Positions 42,191 to 51,421 are shown, counted from the first letter of the stretch. The stretch is 64,000 nt of DNA from Arcicella gelida (GCF_034931025.1 NZ_JAYGIL010000011.1:62001-126000), one strand, 5' to 3'. The notes: generated by a model not told the origin, from the sequence alone. Numbers and translations are program-made.

Positions 42191-42230
42191 AAAAGACCCT
42201 TGAATTGGCGGATTCATAGGTCTTTTTTTT
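42191..42230 (+). terminator. Terminator of a second small transcript
   Basis: AAAAGACC (42191-42198) pairs with GGTCTTTT (42219-42226), with an inner GAAT/ATTC pair, followed by a run of Ts. The loop contains GGCGGATT, a word also found in the closing stem of the RNA at 41571-41828. Confidence 0.75.
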
Positions 42231-42244
42231 GTTTATATGCTATA

Positions 42245-42284
42245 AAAAAAGGGATGATACTTTTTATTGTATCATCCCTTTTTT
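42245..42284 (-). terminator. Terminator after glgB
   Basis: Perfect 16-bp arms (AAAAAAGGGATGATAC and complement) with an 8-nt loop, ending 2 nt before the glgB stop codon. It works on both strands. Confidence 0.9.
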
Positions 42285-42285
42285 A

Positions 42286-44304
42286 TTACTTAACTTTAAG
42301 AATACTTGCTCCGAGTGGAGGTATTGTTAAAGAAATGGAATAGGCTTTTCCTTGCCAAGCAATTTCTTCGGCCATGATTACTGATTTATTGGTTTTTCCA
42401 CTTCCTCCGAAATGATGTTCATCAGAGTTTAAAATTTCATTCCAAATTCCTTGCATTGGTACACCAATTCTGTAATTATCTCTCGGAACTGGCGTCATAT
42501 TCAAGATAATGATAAGTTGTTCTTTATGAACATTGCCTTTTCTTGCATACACAACTACTGAATTATCTCTATCTGAAGTATCAATCCACTCAAAGCCTTC
42601 ATGCGAGAATTGCTTTTCATATAAAGCAGGCTCAGTTTTGTATAAGTTATTTAGTGCTTTCATAAGGTTTTGAATGCCTTGATGCGGAGCATGGTCTAAT
42701 AACCACCAATCTAATCCTTTTTCAAAATTCCATTCAGATGTTTGTCCGAACTCTCCACCCATAAAAATCAGATTAGTACCTGGGTGAGTAAACATGTATG
42801 AAAAGAGAAGCCTTAAATTTGAAAATCTTTGCCATTCATCGCCTGGCATTTTTCCTATTAAAGATTTTTTGCCATAGACAATCTCATCATGAGAAAGCGG
42901 AAGCATAAAATTTTCAGTAAAAGCGTAAACCGTAGAGAATGTTAATTGGTCTTGGTGATGACGACGATACATTGGGTCTCTTTGGAAGTAATTTAATGTA
43001 TCATTCATCCAGCCCATCATCCATTTCTGACCAAAGCCTAAACCTCCAGCATAAATCGGTCTAGAAACGCCCGTAAATGAAGTAGATTCTTCAGCGATAA
43101 TCTGAATGTCTGGAAACTGTGAGTAAATCGTTTCATTCAATTCTTTAAAAAGAGAAATGGCTTCAAGATTGTGATTTCCTCCAAAAATATTAGGTTCCCA
43201 CTCGCCATGTTTTCTAGAATAATCTAAATAAAGCATTGATGCAACTGCATCAACTCTTAAACCATCCGCATGGTAGCGTTCTAACCAATAAATAGCATTT
43301 GAAATTAAAAAGCTACGTACTTCGTTTCTACCATAATTGAAAATATAAGATTTCCAGTCTGGATGATAACCTCTACGCATATCTGGATGTTCGAACAAAT
43401 GAGTACCATCGTATTCGTATAATCCGTGTGCATCTCCAGGGAAATGAGAAGGAACCCAATCGAGTAATACACCAATATCGTTTTTATGGCATTCTTCTAC
43501 CAAATACATGAAGTCTTGAGGTGTTCCAAAGCGAGATGAAGGAGCAAAATATCCAAGTACTTGATAACCCCATGAAGGTTCATAAGGGTGTTCCATTATT
43601 GGCATGAATTCAATGTGCGTAAAGCCCATTTCTTTCACATAATTCACTAATTGGTCTGCTAATTCTACAAAAGAAAGTTTTTCATTTCCTTCTTTTCTCC
43701 TCCAAGAACCCACATGTACTTCATAAACAGACATCGGTGAAGTCAAAGCGTTTTTTGTATGACGCTTTGACATCCAGTCTGAATCTGTCCATTCATACCA
43801 GTTATCCCAAACTACTGAAGCTGTTCGAGGAGGTGTTTCAAAGTGTTGGGCATAAGGATCCATTTTTTCAATGAAACCATTATTTTGTGTTTCAATACAG
43901 AATTTGTAGGTTTCCCCTTTACCAATGTAAGGAATAAAGCCTTCCCAAATGCCAGAAGCATCCCAACGTACAAATAAATGATGACTACCTTTATCCCAAT
44001 AGTTAAAATTACCGATAACTGATACTGATTTTGCGGAAGGAGCCCAAACTGCAAAATAAACACCTTGTACACCCTGACATTCTGTAATGTGTGAGCCAAA
44101 TTTTTCAAACAATCGGTAGTGTTTTCCAGCTTTAAAGAGATTAATGTCGAAATCAGAAAAACGACTGAATACTTCTACATTTTTAAGAATTACTGGAGCA
44201 CTTGGTGTTTGGATTTCTTCTGGTACTTCTACAACTTCTTTTTTACTTACTTTTTTCTTAGTTGTTTCGGTTGGTTGAGTAGTTGTTTTGGACGTTTTTG
44301 CCAT
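42286..44304 (-). CDS. glgB: 1,4-alpha-glucan branching enzyme
   Basis: GH13 enzyme that makes alpha-1,6 branches in glycogen-like glucan. 672 aa: a Lys/Thr-rich N-terminal tail (1-38), a CBM48-type beta domain (about 75-170, FAVWAPSAKSVSVIGNFNYW) and the catalytic barrel. Catalytic residues: nucleophile Asp352 (GLRVDAVAS), acid Glu405 (IIAEES), and His472-Asp473 (LPLSHDEIVYGK). It acts with GlgE, which extends the chains, and maltokinase. Alone on the minus strand with its own terminator. Start ATG at 44304. Confidence 0.96.
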   Translation of the reverse strand: MAKTSKTTTQPTETTKKKVSKKEVVEVPEEIQTPSAPVILKNVEVFSRFSDFDINLFKAGKHYRLFEKFGSHITECQGVQGVYFAVWAPSAKSVSVIGNFNYWDKGSHHLFVRWDASGIWEGFIPYIGKGETYKFCIETQNNGFIEKMDPYAQHFETPPRTASVVWDNWYEWTDSDWMSKRHTKNALTSPMSVYEVHVGSWRRKEGNEKLSFVELADQLVNYVKEMGFTHIEFMPIMEHPYEPSWGYQVLGYFAPSSRFGTPQDFMYLVEECHKNDIGVLLDWVPSHFPGDAHGLYEYDGTHLFEHPDMRRGYHPDWKSYIFNYGRNEVRSFLISNAIYWLERYHADGLRVDAVASMLYLDYSRKHGEWEPNIFGGNHNLEAISLFKELNETIYSQFPDIQIIAEESTSFTGVSRPIYAGGLGFGQKWMMGWMNDTLNYFQRDPMYRRHHQDQLTFSTVYAFTENFMLPLSHDEIVYGKKSLIGKMPGDEWQRFSNLRLLFSYMFTHPGTNLIFMGGEFGQTSEWNFEKGLDWWLLDHAPHQGIQNLMKALNNLYKTEPALYEKQFSHEGFEWIDTSDRDNSVVVYARKGNVHKEQLIIILNMTPVPRDNYRIGVPMQGIWNEILNSDEHHFGGSGKTNKSVIMAEEIAWQGKAYSISLTIPPLGASILKVK

Positions 44305-44643
44305 TTTAATTATGGTTAATGGATTTTTTGCAAAGCGATTTGATGTCTTTTTGTAAATATAAAATTTCTTTTGAAATAGATTCGGTTAAGCTCATACAAT
44401 TTTATTTCATCATTAGTTAGTGAACTGTAAAATACCGATAATAAAATTGAAATGAGTTTGATTGTCCTTTTTTGTTTATGGTTTCGTGGAATAATCTATT
44501 TTTTTATCAAATATACAATGTTTTGCCTTTTGTGAGCCTGATTCGTAATTTAATACAATAGAAAAAAAATTAAACAAGAAAAGGAATGAGAAGAAAGAAG
44601 CTTACTCATAGCATTGTAGGAATACTATGAGTAAGAGTAGAAA
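44305..44643. other. 339-nt gap between glgB and pyrB
   Basis: Contains the pyrB terminator (44601-44635) and AT-rich upstream sequence for glgB with a near-match -7 box (TATATTTA on the minus strand, about 44355-44362). No gene or repeat seen. Confidence 0.55.
44601..44635 (-). terminator. Terminator after pyrRB
   Basis: Perfect 11-bp arms CTTACTCATAG and CTATGAGTAAG with a 13-nt loop, followed on the minus strand by CTTCTTTCTTCTC, a pyrimidine-rich tail. Confidence 0.75.
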
Positions 44644-45570
44644 TTAATTTTGACCAGCCAATAAATAAAGTACTGCCATTCTTACAGCAACACCATTTTC
44701 AACTTGATCAAGGATAATTGAATGATGAGAATCTGCGGCATCAGAAGTAAGTTCAACCCCACGATTAATTGGCCCTGGGTGCATTACGATGATTTCTTTG
44801 TTTAAATCATCTAACATTTTTTTGTTGATACCGAAGTATAAAGAGTATTCTCTAAGCGTAGGGAAATACTTTATTTGTTGTCTTTCTAATTGAATTCTCA
44901 GTACATTGGCTACATCGCACCAAGCTAAAGTTTCTTTTACATTATGTGAAACTTTTACACCTAATTCATTCACATAGCGAGGAATCAAAGTTGATGGACC
45001 ACAAAGTGTTACTTCAGCTCCTTGTTTACGTAGTGCAAAAATATTTGATAAGGCTACTCTCGAATGTAAAATATCACCAATAATTGCGATTTTTTTTCCT
45101 GCTAAATCTGTCCCTAATTTTTCACGCATTGAAAATGAATCTAGCAATGCTTGAGTTGGGTGTTCGTGGGTTCCGTCTCCAGCATTGACAATATTGGCGG
45201 AAATATGTTTTGAAAGAAAATGAGGAGCGCCCGGACTAGCATGACGCATCACAATCATATCTACTTTCATTGCCAAAATATTATTTACAGTATCAAGAAG
45301 TGTTTCTCCTTTTTTAACAGAACTTCCAGAAGCAGAGAAATTGATGGTATCGGCAGACAAACGTTTTTCTGCCAGTTCAAATGAAAGCCTTGTACGAGTT
45401 GAGTTTTCAAAAAATACGTTAGCAATTGTTACATCACGTAGGGAAGGTACTTTTTTGATGGGGCGATTAATTACTTCTTTGAACTCCTTGGCAGTAGCCA
45501 TAATGAGTTCAATGTCGTCGGGTGTTAAATCCTTAATCCCCAAAAGATGTCGAGTACTTAGTTTTTGCAT
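44644..45570 (-). CDS. pyrB: Aspartate carbamoyltransferase catalytic subunit
   Basis: Condenses carbamoyl phosphate with aspartate, the committed step of pyrimidine synthesis. 308 aa. Carbamoyl-phosphate site FFENSTRTRLSFELAEKRL, HPTQALLDSFSMRE, and the aspartate-side HPGPINRGVEL are present. No regulatory subunit PyrI is nearby, consistent with control by PyrR instead. One nt separates the end of pyrR and the start of pyrB, so they are co-translated. Start ATG at 45570. Confidence 0.97.
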   Translation of the reverse strand: MQKLSTRHLLGIKDLTPDDIELIMATAKEFKEVINRPIKKVPSLRDVTIANVFFENSTRTRLSFELAEKRLSADTINFSASGSSVKKGETLLDTVNNILAMKVDMIVMRHASPGAPHFLSKHISANIVNAGDGTHEHPTQALLDSFSMREKLGTDLAGKKIAIIGDILHSRVALSNIFALRKQGAEVTLCGPSTLIPRYVNELGVKVSHNVKETLAWCDVANVLRIQLERQQIKYFPTLREYSLYFGINKKMLDDLNKEIIVMHPGPINRGVELTSDAADSHHSIILDQVENGVAVRMAVLYLLAGQN

Positions 45571-45571
45571 G

Positions 45572-46108
45572 CTATTTTGTAATTAACCAAATGTTATCGG
45601 CTTCATGCCCTTGTTCTTTCCATTCTACTAATACTTTTTCGGTAGCAAGGGTATTTACTTTTTTACCAACATAATCAGGATTTATGGGTAAATCTCTGTT
45701 GTAAATTCTATCAATCAATACACATAATTCAACCTTGCTCGGACGCCCAAAAGCCGTCATCGCATCTAGTGCTGCTCTTACCATTCGGCCAGTTGCCAGA
45801 ACGTCATCAACTAAAATTACTTGCTTGTTTTCGATGATGAAAGGTACTTTGGTAGCATTAGCTTTCACCAATTCACGGCGACGATAATCATCACGATAGA
45901 AAGTTGCATCTAAATAACCAATAGGAATTTTAACACCAGTAATTGATTCTAATTCTTGATGTATTCTTTCAGCAAAGAAAATACCTCTTGGTTGTAAGCC
46001 AATAATCACAGAATTTTCGAAATTCTGATGATTCTCAATCAATTCTTGACAGAGACGACTAATGGTAATACCTAGTAGAGGACTGGATAGGATGAGTTTG
46101 TGTTGCAT
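45572..46108 (-). CDS. pyrR: PyrR, pyrimidine regulator / uracil phosphoribosyltransferase
   Basis: 178 aa from the ATG at 46108 (MQHKLILSSPLLGITISRLC); the upstream in-frame ATG at 46156 would overlap the -7 box. PRTase signature VILVDDVLATGRMVRAALDA, plus LQPRGIFFAERI and GYLDATFYRDDYRRRE typical of PyrR. In Firmicutes it binds pyr mRNA and attenuates transcription; in Bacteroidota its regulatory role is less clear. The 38-nt leader here has a small GCCA/TGGC stem but no recognisable PyrR-binding loop or attenuator. Confidence 0.9.
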   Translation of the reverse strand: MQHKLILSSPLLGITISRLCQELIENHQNFENSVIIGLQPRGIFFAERIHQELESITGVKIPIGYLDATFYRDDYRRRELVKANATKVPFIIENKQVILVDDVLATGRMVRAALDAMTAFGRPSKVELCVLIDRIYNRDLPINPDYVGKKVNTLATEKVLVEWKEQGHEADNIWLITK

Positions 46109-46153
46109 TGAGTTTTTGTGATTAATTGACCTCGATGCCAGAGAATCGTGGCA

Positions 46154-46161
46154 CAAAGATA
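46154..46161 (-). promoter_or_regulatory. -7 box for pyrRB
   Basis: Minus strand TATCTTTG, an exact TAnnTTTG match. It implies a transcript start near 46147 and a leader of about 38 nt, too short for classical attenuation. Confidence 0.55.
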
Positions 46162-46277
46162 GTATCCTTTGCGGATTGCTGAATGATGGAAGTAGAATTT
46201 TTTATTTTATGATACATTCAAATAATCACTAGCCATCAATTTATCGTAAATTCGAAAAAGATTTTTAAGAATCAAGC

Positions 46278-47618
46278 ATGAAACATATTGTCATTGTAGG
46301 AAATGGAATTGCTGGAATTACTGCGGCTAGACACATCAGAAAACTAAGCGATTATAAAATCACGGTTATTTCATCAGAATCAAAATACTTTTTTTCGAGA
46401 ACTGCACTCATGTATATTTATATGGGACAAATGAAGTACGAACATACAAAACCTTATGAAAATTGGTTTTGGGAGAAAAATCGCATAGAATTAAAGTATG
46501 ATAAAGTAGAATCAATCAATATTGAAAGGAAAAATTTACAGTTAACTAAAGAATTACTTGAGTACGACCAATTGATTTTAGCGACAGGTTCAAATTATAA
46601 TACTTTGCCTAATATTAATCCTGATATAAAAGGAGTACAAGGGCTTTATCATTTGCAAGATTTAGAGAAGTTAGAAGAGAATACTAAAAACATAAAAAAA
46701 GCGGTAGTTGTAGGAGGAGGTTTGATTGGCGTAGAATTAGCCGAAATGTTAATTTCTAGGAATATTGAAGTTACTTTTTTAATCCGAGAAGATGCTTTCT
46801 GGGGAAATGTACTACCGATTGAAGAGGCTAATATCGTTACTCAGCATCTAGCGAAAATGGGTGTTAAAGTATTAATTAATACTGAATTAAAAGAGGTTCA
46901 TAGTTCTGTAAATCAGCGTGTTGTTAGTATTTTAACTTCAAAAGATGAAAAAAAAGATTGTGAATTTGTTGGATTGACAATAGGAGTAAGTCCCAACATT
47001 GATTTAGTAAAAAATACTTCAATAGAAAGCCAAAAAGGTATTTTAGTGAATGAATATTTGAAAACAAGTGAACCAGATATTTATGCCATTGGCGATTGTG
47101 TAGAACATAGGAATCCTCCGAGTGGAAGAAAGGCGATTGAACAAATTTGGTACTCAGGAAAATTAATGGGAGAAACTGTCGCTAAAAGTATTTGCGGAAG
47201 TCTAACGAAGTATGAACCAGACATTTTTTACAATTCTGCTAAGTTTTTTGAGATAGAATACCAAGTTTATGGTAAAATAGCACAGATTTTAGTTGCGAAT
47301 GAACGAACATTCTATTGGGGGAATGCTGAAAATAACCAATGTATAAGAATTAATTATGATGCTGAAAGTAACAGTGTCATTGGAATCCATGCTTTGGGAA
47401 TTCGTTTGAGACAGGCTACTTGTGAAAAATGGATTCGAGATAAAAATACAATTCAACATGTATTAGTACATTTTGAGGACGCCAATTTTAATCCAGAGTT
47501 TTCAAAACCTTTCATCAATGCCATGCTTGAAAAGTATAATCTGGAGTATCCTGAAAAGCCCATCCTGATAAAAAAGAATAAAAGTATCACAAACTTTATT
47601 TCAAAGATTTTTAATTAG
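46278..47618 (+). CDS. NAD(P)/FAD-dependent oxidoreductase (rubredoxin/nitrite-reductase-like)
   Basis: 446 aa with two Rossmann folds: FAD-binding VGNGIAGITAARHIRKL at the N-terminus, NAD-binding VVGGGLIGVELAEMLISRN (about 140-160), and the FAD-closing PDIYAIGDCVEHRNPP. The C-terminal 130 residues do not look like the standard dimerisation domain. It probably passes electrons between NAD(P)H and the Fe-S membrane protein encoded 5 nt downstream. Physiological partner unknown. Start ATG at 46278. Confidence 0.85.
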   Translation: MKHIVIVGNGIAGITAARHIRKLSDYKITVISSESKYFFSRTALMYIYMGQMKYEHTKPYENWFWEKNRIELKYDKVESINIERKNLQLTKELLEYDQLILATGSNYNTLPNINPDIKGVQGLYHLQDLEKLEENTKNIKKAVVVGGGLIGVELAEMLISRNIEVTFLIREDAFWGNVLPIEEANIVTQHLAKMGVKVLINTELKEVHSSVNQRVVSILTSKDEKKDCEFVGLTIGVSPNIDLVKNTSIESQKGILVNEYLKTSEPDIYAIGDCVEHRNPPSGRKAIEQIWYSGKLMGETVAKSICGSLTKYEPDIFYNSAKFFEIEYQVYGKIAQILVANERTFYWGNAENNQCIRINYDAESNSVIGIHALGIRLRQATCEKWIRDKNTIQHVLVHFEDANFNPEFSKPFINAMLEKYNLEYPEKPILIKKNKSITNFISKIFN

Positions 47619-47623
47619 ACGTA

Positions 47624-48697
47624 ATGAATAGTAATTATATTTTTCAAAGCTCAGCAACAAATAGAGGATGGCTTGGAATGATGATTGGCAGTTTGCTAAT
47701 TATCTTCTATGTACTTCTCTACTGGTTTCCAGCATCCATTCAAGGGCTTATTTCCTTGACAGACCCGATAAGTTTAATTATTAAAGGAAAAGTGGCTGAT
47801 CAATGGTTTTTTTATGGATTCATTTACACGATTGCCATTTTAGGAATGGGAATCAGGATGATTCGTAAATATCGCCACAACAATTATCAGAAAATAAGAA
47901 CTATTTCAGTGATGTTCTTTCAAACCTGTTTTGCTTTTTTAATTCCAGAATTACTTGCTCGATTGAATTTACCGTATCAAGATTTTAAAAATATTTTTCC
48001 TTTAGATTATGCCTTCTTTTTCGATTATAATATCGAAAAGAAAATAGCTGCTGGTACAATTGGTTATTTTATGTTGGCTTGGGGCGTTTTTCTGTTTGTC
48101 ATTGGCGTTCCAGTAATGACTTACTTCTTTGGAAAACGCTGGTATTGTTCTTGGGTTTGCGGTTGCGGAGGATTAGCAGAAACTGTAGGAGACCCATTCA
48201 GACAATTATCAGATAAATCTTTAAAAGCATGGAAAATTGAACGCTATTCAATTTATGGAATACTTTCATTCTCTTTAATAATGACAGTGGGAGTATTTTA
48301 TACTTTTTTTACCAAAGAAAGTAAACTATTCGGAATTATCGACACCAATTTTATCCGATACATTTATGGCTTTTTGATTGGAAGTGTTTTTGCTGGAGTG
48401 GTCGGAACGGGCTTTTATCCATTAATGGGCAACCGTGTTTGGTGTCGATTTGGTTGCCCTTTAGCGGCTTATTTAGGAATTGTTCAGCGATATAAATCAC
48501 GATACAGAATCAGCGTAAATGCTGGTCAATGTATTTCTTGTGGGAATTGCTCTACTTTTTGTGAAATGGGCATTGATGTAAGGGCTTATGCACAAAAAGG
48601 ACAAGATATTGTCAGAGCTTCTTGTGTTGGTTGTGGCATTTGTGCTGAGGTTTGCCCACGTGGAGTACTTAATTTGGAAAATATTTCAACAAAATAA
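47624..48697 (+). CDS. Membrane polyferredoxin (NapH-like 4Fe-4S protein)
   Basis: 357 aa with about five membrane helices, two CxxxC-type membrane cluster motifs (WYCSWVCGCGG and WCRFGCPLAAY), and a C-terminal pair of 4Fe-4S ferredoxin sites (CISCGNCSTFCEMG and CVGCGICAEVCPRG). This is the NapH/NosR/MauN-like pattern that moves electrons between the quinone pool or periplasm and cytoplasmic partners. It starts 5 nt after the flavoprotein, forming a two-gene redox unit with no nitrate, nitrous oxide or amine dehydrogenase gene nearby. Start ATG at 47624. Confidence 0.87.
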   Translation: MNSNYIFQSSATNRGWLGMMIGSLLIIFYVLLYWFPASIQGLISLTDPISLIIKGKVADQWFFYGFIYTIAILGMGIRMIRKYRHNNYQKIRTISVMFFQTCFAFLIPELLARLNLPYQDFKNIFPLDYAFFFDYNIEKKIAAGTIGYFMLAWGVFLFVIGVPVMTYFFGKRWYCSWVCGCGGLAETVGDPFRQLSDKSLKAWKIERYSIYGILSFSLIMTVGVFYTFFTKESKLFGIIDTNFIRYIYGFLIGSVFAGVVGTGFYPLMGNRVWCRFGCPLAAYLGIVQRYKSRYRISVNAGQCISCGNCSTFCEMGIDVRAYAQKGQDIVRASCVGCGICAEVCPRGVLNLENISTK

Positions 48698-48699
48698 TT

Positions 48700-49149
48700 T
48701 TACGTTATTTCACTAATGATTCTTCTATGATAATTGATTTGTCCGAGATGATAAGTAAGATGTCCGTGTAAATGAATCAGGAAATACTCCGTACTCATTT
48801 CGTAACCCAATACATTTTCTGGATAAGTATTTGATAATTCGTCGGGGCTTAATTGAGCAAGTGTAATTGTTACAGCGTCTAATGTTTCACTGATAGCTTG
48901 AAGTACTTCTTGTCGTGGAATATTTTTTGCTGAAAATTCAAGTTCACGATTTCTAAGATAATCTATGTTTCCTAAATTTTTGCCGATATAAGTCTTCAAG
49001 TTTCCTACTAAATGCAAAGCTAAATTTCCACCAGAATTATTTGTTCCTTTTACCGTTTGCCAGATAAGGTTTTCGTCAGGGTACTGTTCTATTTCTTTGA
49101 TAAGAACTTTCAAATCTCTTTCAAATAATTTTATAATTGCTTCTTTCAT
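48700..49149 (-). CDS. DinB-like protein
   Basis: 149-aa four-helix-bundle protein of the DinB/DUF1572 type: MKEAIIKLFERDLKVLIKEI, NSGGNLALHLVGNLKTYIG and HLHGHLTYHLGQINYHRR. The histidines in LALHLVGN and HLHGHLTYHLGQ are the likely divalent metal ligands. Members include thiol-dependent hydrolases and transferases; the role here is unknown. Convergent with the polyferredoxin gene, with 2 nt between stops. Start ATG at 49149. Confidence 0.82.
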   Translation of the reverse strand: MKEAIIKLFERDLKVLIKEIEQYPDENLIWQTVKGTNNSGGNLALHLVGNLKTYIGKNLGNIDYLRNRELEFSAKNIPRQEVLQAISETLDAVTITLAQLSPDELSNTYPENVLGYEMSTEYFLIHLHGHLTYHLGQINYHRRIISEIT

Positions 49150-49163
49150 ACAAAGATGATTTT

Positions 49164-49198
49164 AAAGAGCTTTTCTCATTTGTGGAGAAAAGCTCTTT
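49164..49198. terminator. Terminator after glgE
   Basis: Perfect 14-bp arms AAAGAGCTTTTCTC and GAGAAAAGCTCTTT with a 7-nt loop. It lies 7 nt after the glgE stop (minus strand), with the DinB-like gene starting just beyond it. Confidence 0.85.
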
Positions 49199-49205
49199 TG
49201 GTTTT

Positions 49206-51164
49206 CTAAATATCTTCAATTCTAAATAAGTGCATTGGCATAATGTGTGGGTCCAAATCAATAAAATTGTATTCACCACGCCAAACATATTTTGCACCAG
49301 TAATCAAATCATGAACGATATACTCTTGGTCAGGATGTTTATGAATTAAATGCAAAGGAATTCGCACATTTCCTCCTTGACGATTGTGTGGGTCAAGATT
49401 GACTGCACATAAAATCTTATTTCCATTCGGATGCGTTTTCAAATAAGCCAATACTTGGTCATTCTGAATATCACAGAAAGTAATATTATTAGTTCTTTGT
49501 AAAGCTGAATTTTCAATCCTTGCTTCATTGGTTTTACGGATAACATGGGTTAGTTTGTTTTCCATTTGCCAGTCCCAATGTTTAATTTCGTATTTTTCAG
49601 AATTTTTATACTCTTCTTTATTTGGGTTTCCTTCGTTAAACATGTATTCATAAACAGGCCCGAAAATTCCATAATTGGCCGAAAGCGTAGCCGCCATGAA
49701 ATAACGAATGATAAACATTGGTTCAAGACCAGTTTGTAAGCACCAAGGAAGAATATCATGCGTATTTGCCCAGAAGTTTGGACGCATGTATAAAGCTTGT
49801 TCAGTTTTTGTTAATTCATTCATATAGCCTATTAGTTCAGCTTTTGTATTTCGCCAAGTGTAATAAGTATAAGAATGGGTATAACCCAATTTAGCTAATT
49901 GAGCCATTACTTTTGGTTTTGTAAAGGCCTCAGCCAAAAAAATCATATCAGGATAAACAGCTTGTACTTCCCCAATAATCCATTCCCAAAAGCCAAAAGC
50001 TTTTGTGTGTGGATTATCAACTCGGATGATTCTTACTCCCCATTCAGCCCAAGTCATAATTACACTTTTCAATTCTTCCCAAAGCCCTTGCCAATTTTCA
50101 GATTCAAAATTAATGGGATAAATATCTTGGTATTTTTTTGGAGGATTTTCTGCGTATTGAATTGTTCCATCTGGGCGAATTTTAAACCATTCAGGATGTT
50201 CCTTTGCCCAAGGGTGGTCTGGTGAACATTGAATGGCTAAATCTAAAGCCAATTCAATTCCCATTTCGTTACAAGTAGCAATTAGATGTTTTAAATCTTC
50301 TAAAGTACCTAATTCTGGTAAAATAGCTGTATGTCCACCCAATTCAGAGCCAATCCCATAAGGTACTCCTGGTTCACCTTCTTCGCAAGTGGTACTGTTA
50401 TTTTTCCCTTTTCTGAATTGTTTACCAATTGGGTGAATTGGCGGAATATATAAAACATCAAAACCTAATGATTTTAAACGTGGAAGTACATTTTCCTCAA
50501 CATCTTTAAATGTTCCATGTTGTCCTTTTTTAGAGGAGGCAGAACGTGGAAACATTGAGTACCAAGACGAGAATGCTGCTTTTTCTCTATCAACCCAAAG
50601 CTTTAGTTCTTTATGAGTAACTATAAACTGTTTATCTGGATATTGCTCAATCCAATGGTGCATTTTTGCACTGTGGGTGAAAGCAATGGCTTCGTTATAA
50701 GTATCTTTATCTCTGAAAATTTTTGCAGCAGCTTTTAATTCAGTTTTATCTTCTTTTGATGCTATTTTAGTCATTTTGTCAAGAATGTTAGCACCCATCA
50801 ACAGTTCAACATTGACTAATTGTCCATCCTTGATTTTCATATCAATTTCATGCTCCCAAGTAGCGGCATGGTCAACCCATGCTTCAATCGTATAAGTATA
50901 AAAACCATTCTTTGAAACTTCAAAAGATGCTTCATAGCGGTCGTTGTTGACGAAACTCATCTTTTTCTCAGTCCAAGCTTCGTCTGTTGAAAACTTGTAG
51001 AGTAATCTTGCACTTAATTGATCATGTCCATCCAAGAAAATATCAGCTTCAACCCTAATGGTATCGCCCATAAATGCTTTTACAGCGAAGCGTCCTGCAT
51101 TGAGCTGTGGACTAACATTTTCAATGATTACCCTTTGTTGTCCTTGAATTGTTTTTGAAATCAT
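49206..51164 (-). CDS. glgE: Alpha-1,4-glucan:maltose-1-phosphate maltosyltransferase
   Basis: Adds maltosyl units from maltose 1-phosphate to linear alpha-glucans. 652 aa, GH13 subfamily 3. N-terminal beta domain (about 1-125, RVEADIFLDGHDQLSARLLY), helical insert, then catalytic barrel with nucleophile Asp383 (RIIRVDNPHT) and acid/base Glu412 (FLAEAFTKPKVM). FARSASSKKG-type loop (MFPRSASSKKGQHGTF) and PPIHPIGKQFRKGKNN are GlgE hallmarks. With maltokinase (38035) and GlgB (42286) this gives a near-complete GlgE route; TreS is not visible. Monocistronic. Start ATG at 51164. Confidence 0.96.
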   Translation of the reverse strand: MISKTIQGQQRVIIENVSPQLNAGRFAVKAFMGDTIRVEADIFLDGHDQLSARLLYKFSTDEAWTEKKMSFVNNDRYEASFEVSKNGFYTYTIEAWVDHAATWEHEIDMKIKDGQLVNVELLMGANILDKMTKIASKEDKTELKAAAKIFRDKDTYNEAIAFTHSAKMHHWIEQYPDKQFIVTHKELKLWVDREKAAFSSWYSMFPRSASSKKGQHGTFKDVEENVLPRLKSLGFDVLYIPPIHPIGKQFRKGKNNSTTCEEGEPGVPYGIGSELGGHTAILPELGTLEDLKHLIATCNEMGIELALDLAIQCSPDHPWAKEHPEWFKIRPDGTIQYAENPPKKYQDIYPINFESENWQGLWEELKSVIMTWAEWGVRIIRVDNPHTKAFGFWEWIIGEVQAVYPDMIFLAEAFTKPKVMAQLAKLGYTHSYTYYTWRNTKAELIGYMNELTKTEQALYMRPNFWANTHDILPWCLQTGLEPMFIIRYFMAATLSANYGIFGPVYEYMFNEGNPNKEEYKNSEKYEIKHWDWQMENKLTHVIRKTNEARIENSALQRTNNITFCDIQNDQVLAYLKTHPNGNKILCAVNLDPHNRQGGNVRIPLHLIHKHPDQEYIVHDLITGAKYVWRGEYNFIDLDPHIMPMHLFRIEDI

Positions 51165-51421
51165 ACTTTGTATATCAAAATGGTTAAAAATTTAATTATA
51201 AAGTACTTAGAAGTACAATATTCTAAAATTAGACTAAAAAAATGGCATGTAAATTCATTAATTTTTATGTAATTATAGCAAAAAGTAATTAATTTCACAT
51301 GGTTGCCTGATTTAATAAGATAAGAGTATATGTTTTTTATTATCTGATGAAAAACTTGTACTTATTTGTGATATTCTAAGTAGTATATTGTTAGCTTTAA
51401 ATTTATAAATTAAAAAACGCT

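Larger units (their letters stand above)
41430..42285. other. 856-nt gap holding probable small RNAs
   Basis: No conventional gene. On the plus strand it contains a promoter-like site (41530-41564), a probable structured RNA ending in a terminator (about 41571-41828), and a second T-tailed hairpin at 42191-42230 preceded by a 20-codon hydrophobic frame. On the minus strand the glgB terminator is at 42245-42284. Confidence 0.7.

Noticed and set aside
46109..46277. PyrR-dependent attenuator before pyrR
   Set aside because: The predicted leader is only about 38 nt and lacks both a terminator hairpin and a PyrR-binding loop.
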